A stretch of DNA of 64,000 nt. It comes from Haladaptatus sp. DYF46 (GTDB lineage: Archaea > Halobacteriota > Halobacteria > Halobacteriales > Haladaptataceae). Each line of letters opens with the position of its first letter. Position 1 is the stretch's first letter. Location: NCBI RefSeq assembly GCF_021083305.1, contig NZ_JAJFAY010000013.1:1-64000 (forward strand). The letters run 5' to 3'. Position numbers and translations under genes: made by a program. Below are positions 63,026 through 64,000 of the stretch, piece by piece. The notes below the pieces were generated by a model that saw only the letters and a program-made list of their open reading frames with translations, did not search any database and was not told the DNA's origin.

Positions 63026-64000
63026 TGGAGAAAAAAGAATATGCGATCCTCGTCGTCATTGCCCTCGCGACTATCGGTATCGGCGTATTCACGACCTCGA
63101 AGCCTTTGGGTACGTTCTTTATCGAGAGTACAAAGCACGCAGCGACGACGACTGTCGCCATGGCGTGGATTACGTGGTGGGCGCTCGTGATCGGGTTCGC
63201 CATCGCTGGGGGTGTCGAAGCGTGGACGTCAGATGAAGAAGTCGCCGATCTCCTCGAAGGCAACGGCCTCCGTGAGATCGGCTATGGGTCGCTGTTCGGA
63301 TTTATCTCTTCATCGTGTTCCTACAGTGCCATCGCCACGGCGAAGAACCTCTTCAAAAAAGGAGGTTCTGCAGCGGCCACTATCGGGGCATTCATGTTCG
63401 CGTCGACAAACCTTGTCATCGAGATTGGCGCGGTTATCTGGATTCTTCTCGGATGGCAGTTCCTCGCTGCAGATATCATTGGCGGATTCATACTCATCGG
63501 GTTGATGGCCTTCGGATTCATCTATCTCGTGCCGGACAAGGTCGTCGAACAAGCCCGACAGAACGTCCTTGACGAAGGAAGTCCAACTGTACAAGACCCA
63601 GTCTGTGGAATGGAAGTTAACCCTGAGGAAGCCGACTATTCGACCGAACACGACGGGAAAACCTACTATTTCTGCTCACAATCGTGTAAGGAGAGCTTCG
63701 ATCCTGAAGAAGCTAATACGACTATCCGTGAGCAGGCAACGTCGTTGTCCGGGTGGAAGGCACTTGCCGACAAGCAGTGGAAAGAGTGGGGAATGCTCTG
63801 GGACGAAATCGCCATCGGGTTCATCTTTGCCGGTCTTATCGCTGGATTCATTCCCAAGCAAGTCTGGACGTCAGTCTTTTCGGGACCGGTATTCGGTGTG
63901 CCGGTGTACATTTTCTGGACTGCAGTAGTCGGCGCCGTTATCGGGATCGTCACGTTCGTCTGTTCAGTTGGGAACGTTCCATTCGGTACCGTCCTCTGGA
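63026..64000 (+). CDS. second YHS permease (3' truncated by window)
   Basis: 325 residues of an open frame that runs to the window end. The first helix (EYAILVVIALATIGIGVF) is followed by VAMAWITWWALVIGFAIAGG, then FISSSCSYSAIATAKNLFKK, the counterpart of the conserved Cys segment of the 58942 protein, and FASTNLVIEIGAVIWILLGW. A YHS domain follows (DPVCGMEVNPEEAD, YYFCSQSCKESFD). The last residues include SVGNVPFGTVLW. It belongs to the same transporter family as the permease at 58942, with a longer N-terminus. An ArsR-like regulator is divergent to it. Confidence 0.88.

Noticed and set aside
1..64000. CRISPR arrays
   Set aside because: No set of 24-37-base repeats at regular 60-75-base spacing was seen. 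The tandem repeats present are short (12-mers, 18-base spacing) or long (about 200 bases).

Overview
The window looks haloarchaeal (class Halobacteria). Proteins are acidic (rich in Asp and Glu), and several families seen here are typical of the group: HalOD1 domains, a PGF-CTERM-anchored binding protein, Lrp-TRASH copper regulators, an Orc1/Cdc6 initiator with origin boxes, and IS1341-type TnpB. Many genes lie close behind TATA-like boxes, as in leaderless transcription. I cannot assign a genus. An Orc1/Cdc6 gene flanked by six origin-recognition-box-like sequences, followed by a ParA/ParB-type pair, suggests a large plasmid, secondary chromosome or integrated replicon.

Bases 1-25,000 are a mosaic of functional blocks separated by four directly repeated copies of one element, all on the plus strand. 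Each copy has a decayed gene of unknown family and, next to it, a roughly 200-base hairpin-rich tail bounded by 16-base inverted repeats. Between copies 1 and 2 lies a late-stage cobalamin cluster: cbiP, cobO and cbiA, then btuF on the other strand, then cbiZ, cobD, a CobT-like gene, cobY, cobS, cbiB and a HAD phosphatase. Between copies 2 and 3 lie an HTH/PIN toxin-antitoxin-like pair and a quinol-type nitric oxide reductase with a fused soluble N-terminal region of about 280 residues. Between copies 3 and 4 lie a triple zinc-finger protein with an MCM-like winged helix and an AAA ATPase with a DUF234-type C-terminus. The last copy is itself interrupted by a HalOD1 gene.

Bases 25,000-46,300 are accessory DNA. 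They hold small regulators, three orphan HalOD1 proteins, and a cassette of a B-family DNA polymerase with an altered catalytic motif, a coiled-coil protein and a RecA-like protein without a Walker A motif. They also hold an MNT antitoxin with a wrecked HEPN toxin, a solo TnpB element, the origin and partition module, a UbiA prenyltransferase, an HTH plus coiled-coil pair and a decayed DDE transposase.

Bases 46,300-64,000 are a copper island. It contains a His-rich membrane protein, a Met-rich cupredoxin, two Lrp-TRASH regulators, a cysteine-rich four-helix copper-storage-like protein, CopB- and CopA-type ATPases, a CopZ chaperone, a DUF4396 protein, two permeases with YHS metal-binding domains (the second cut by the window end), a TauE/SafE exporter and small helpers. 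Together they could sense copper, buffer it and export it.
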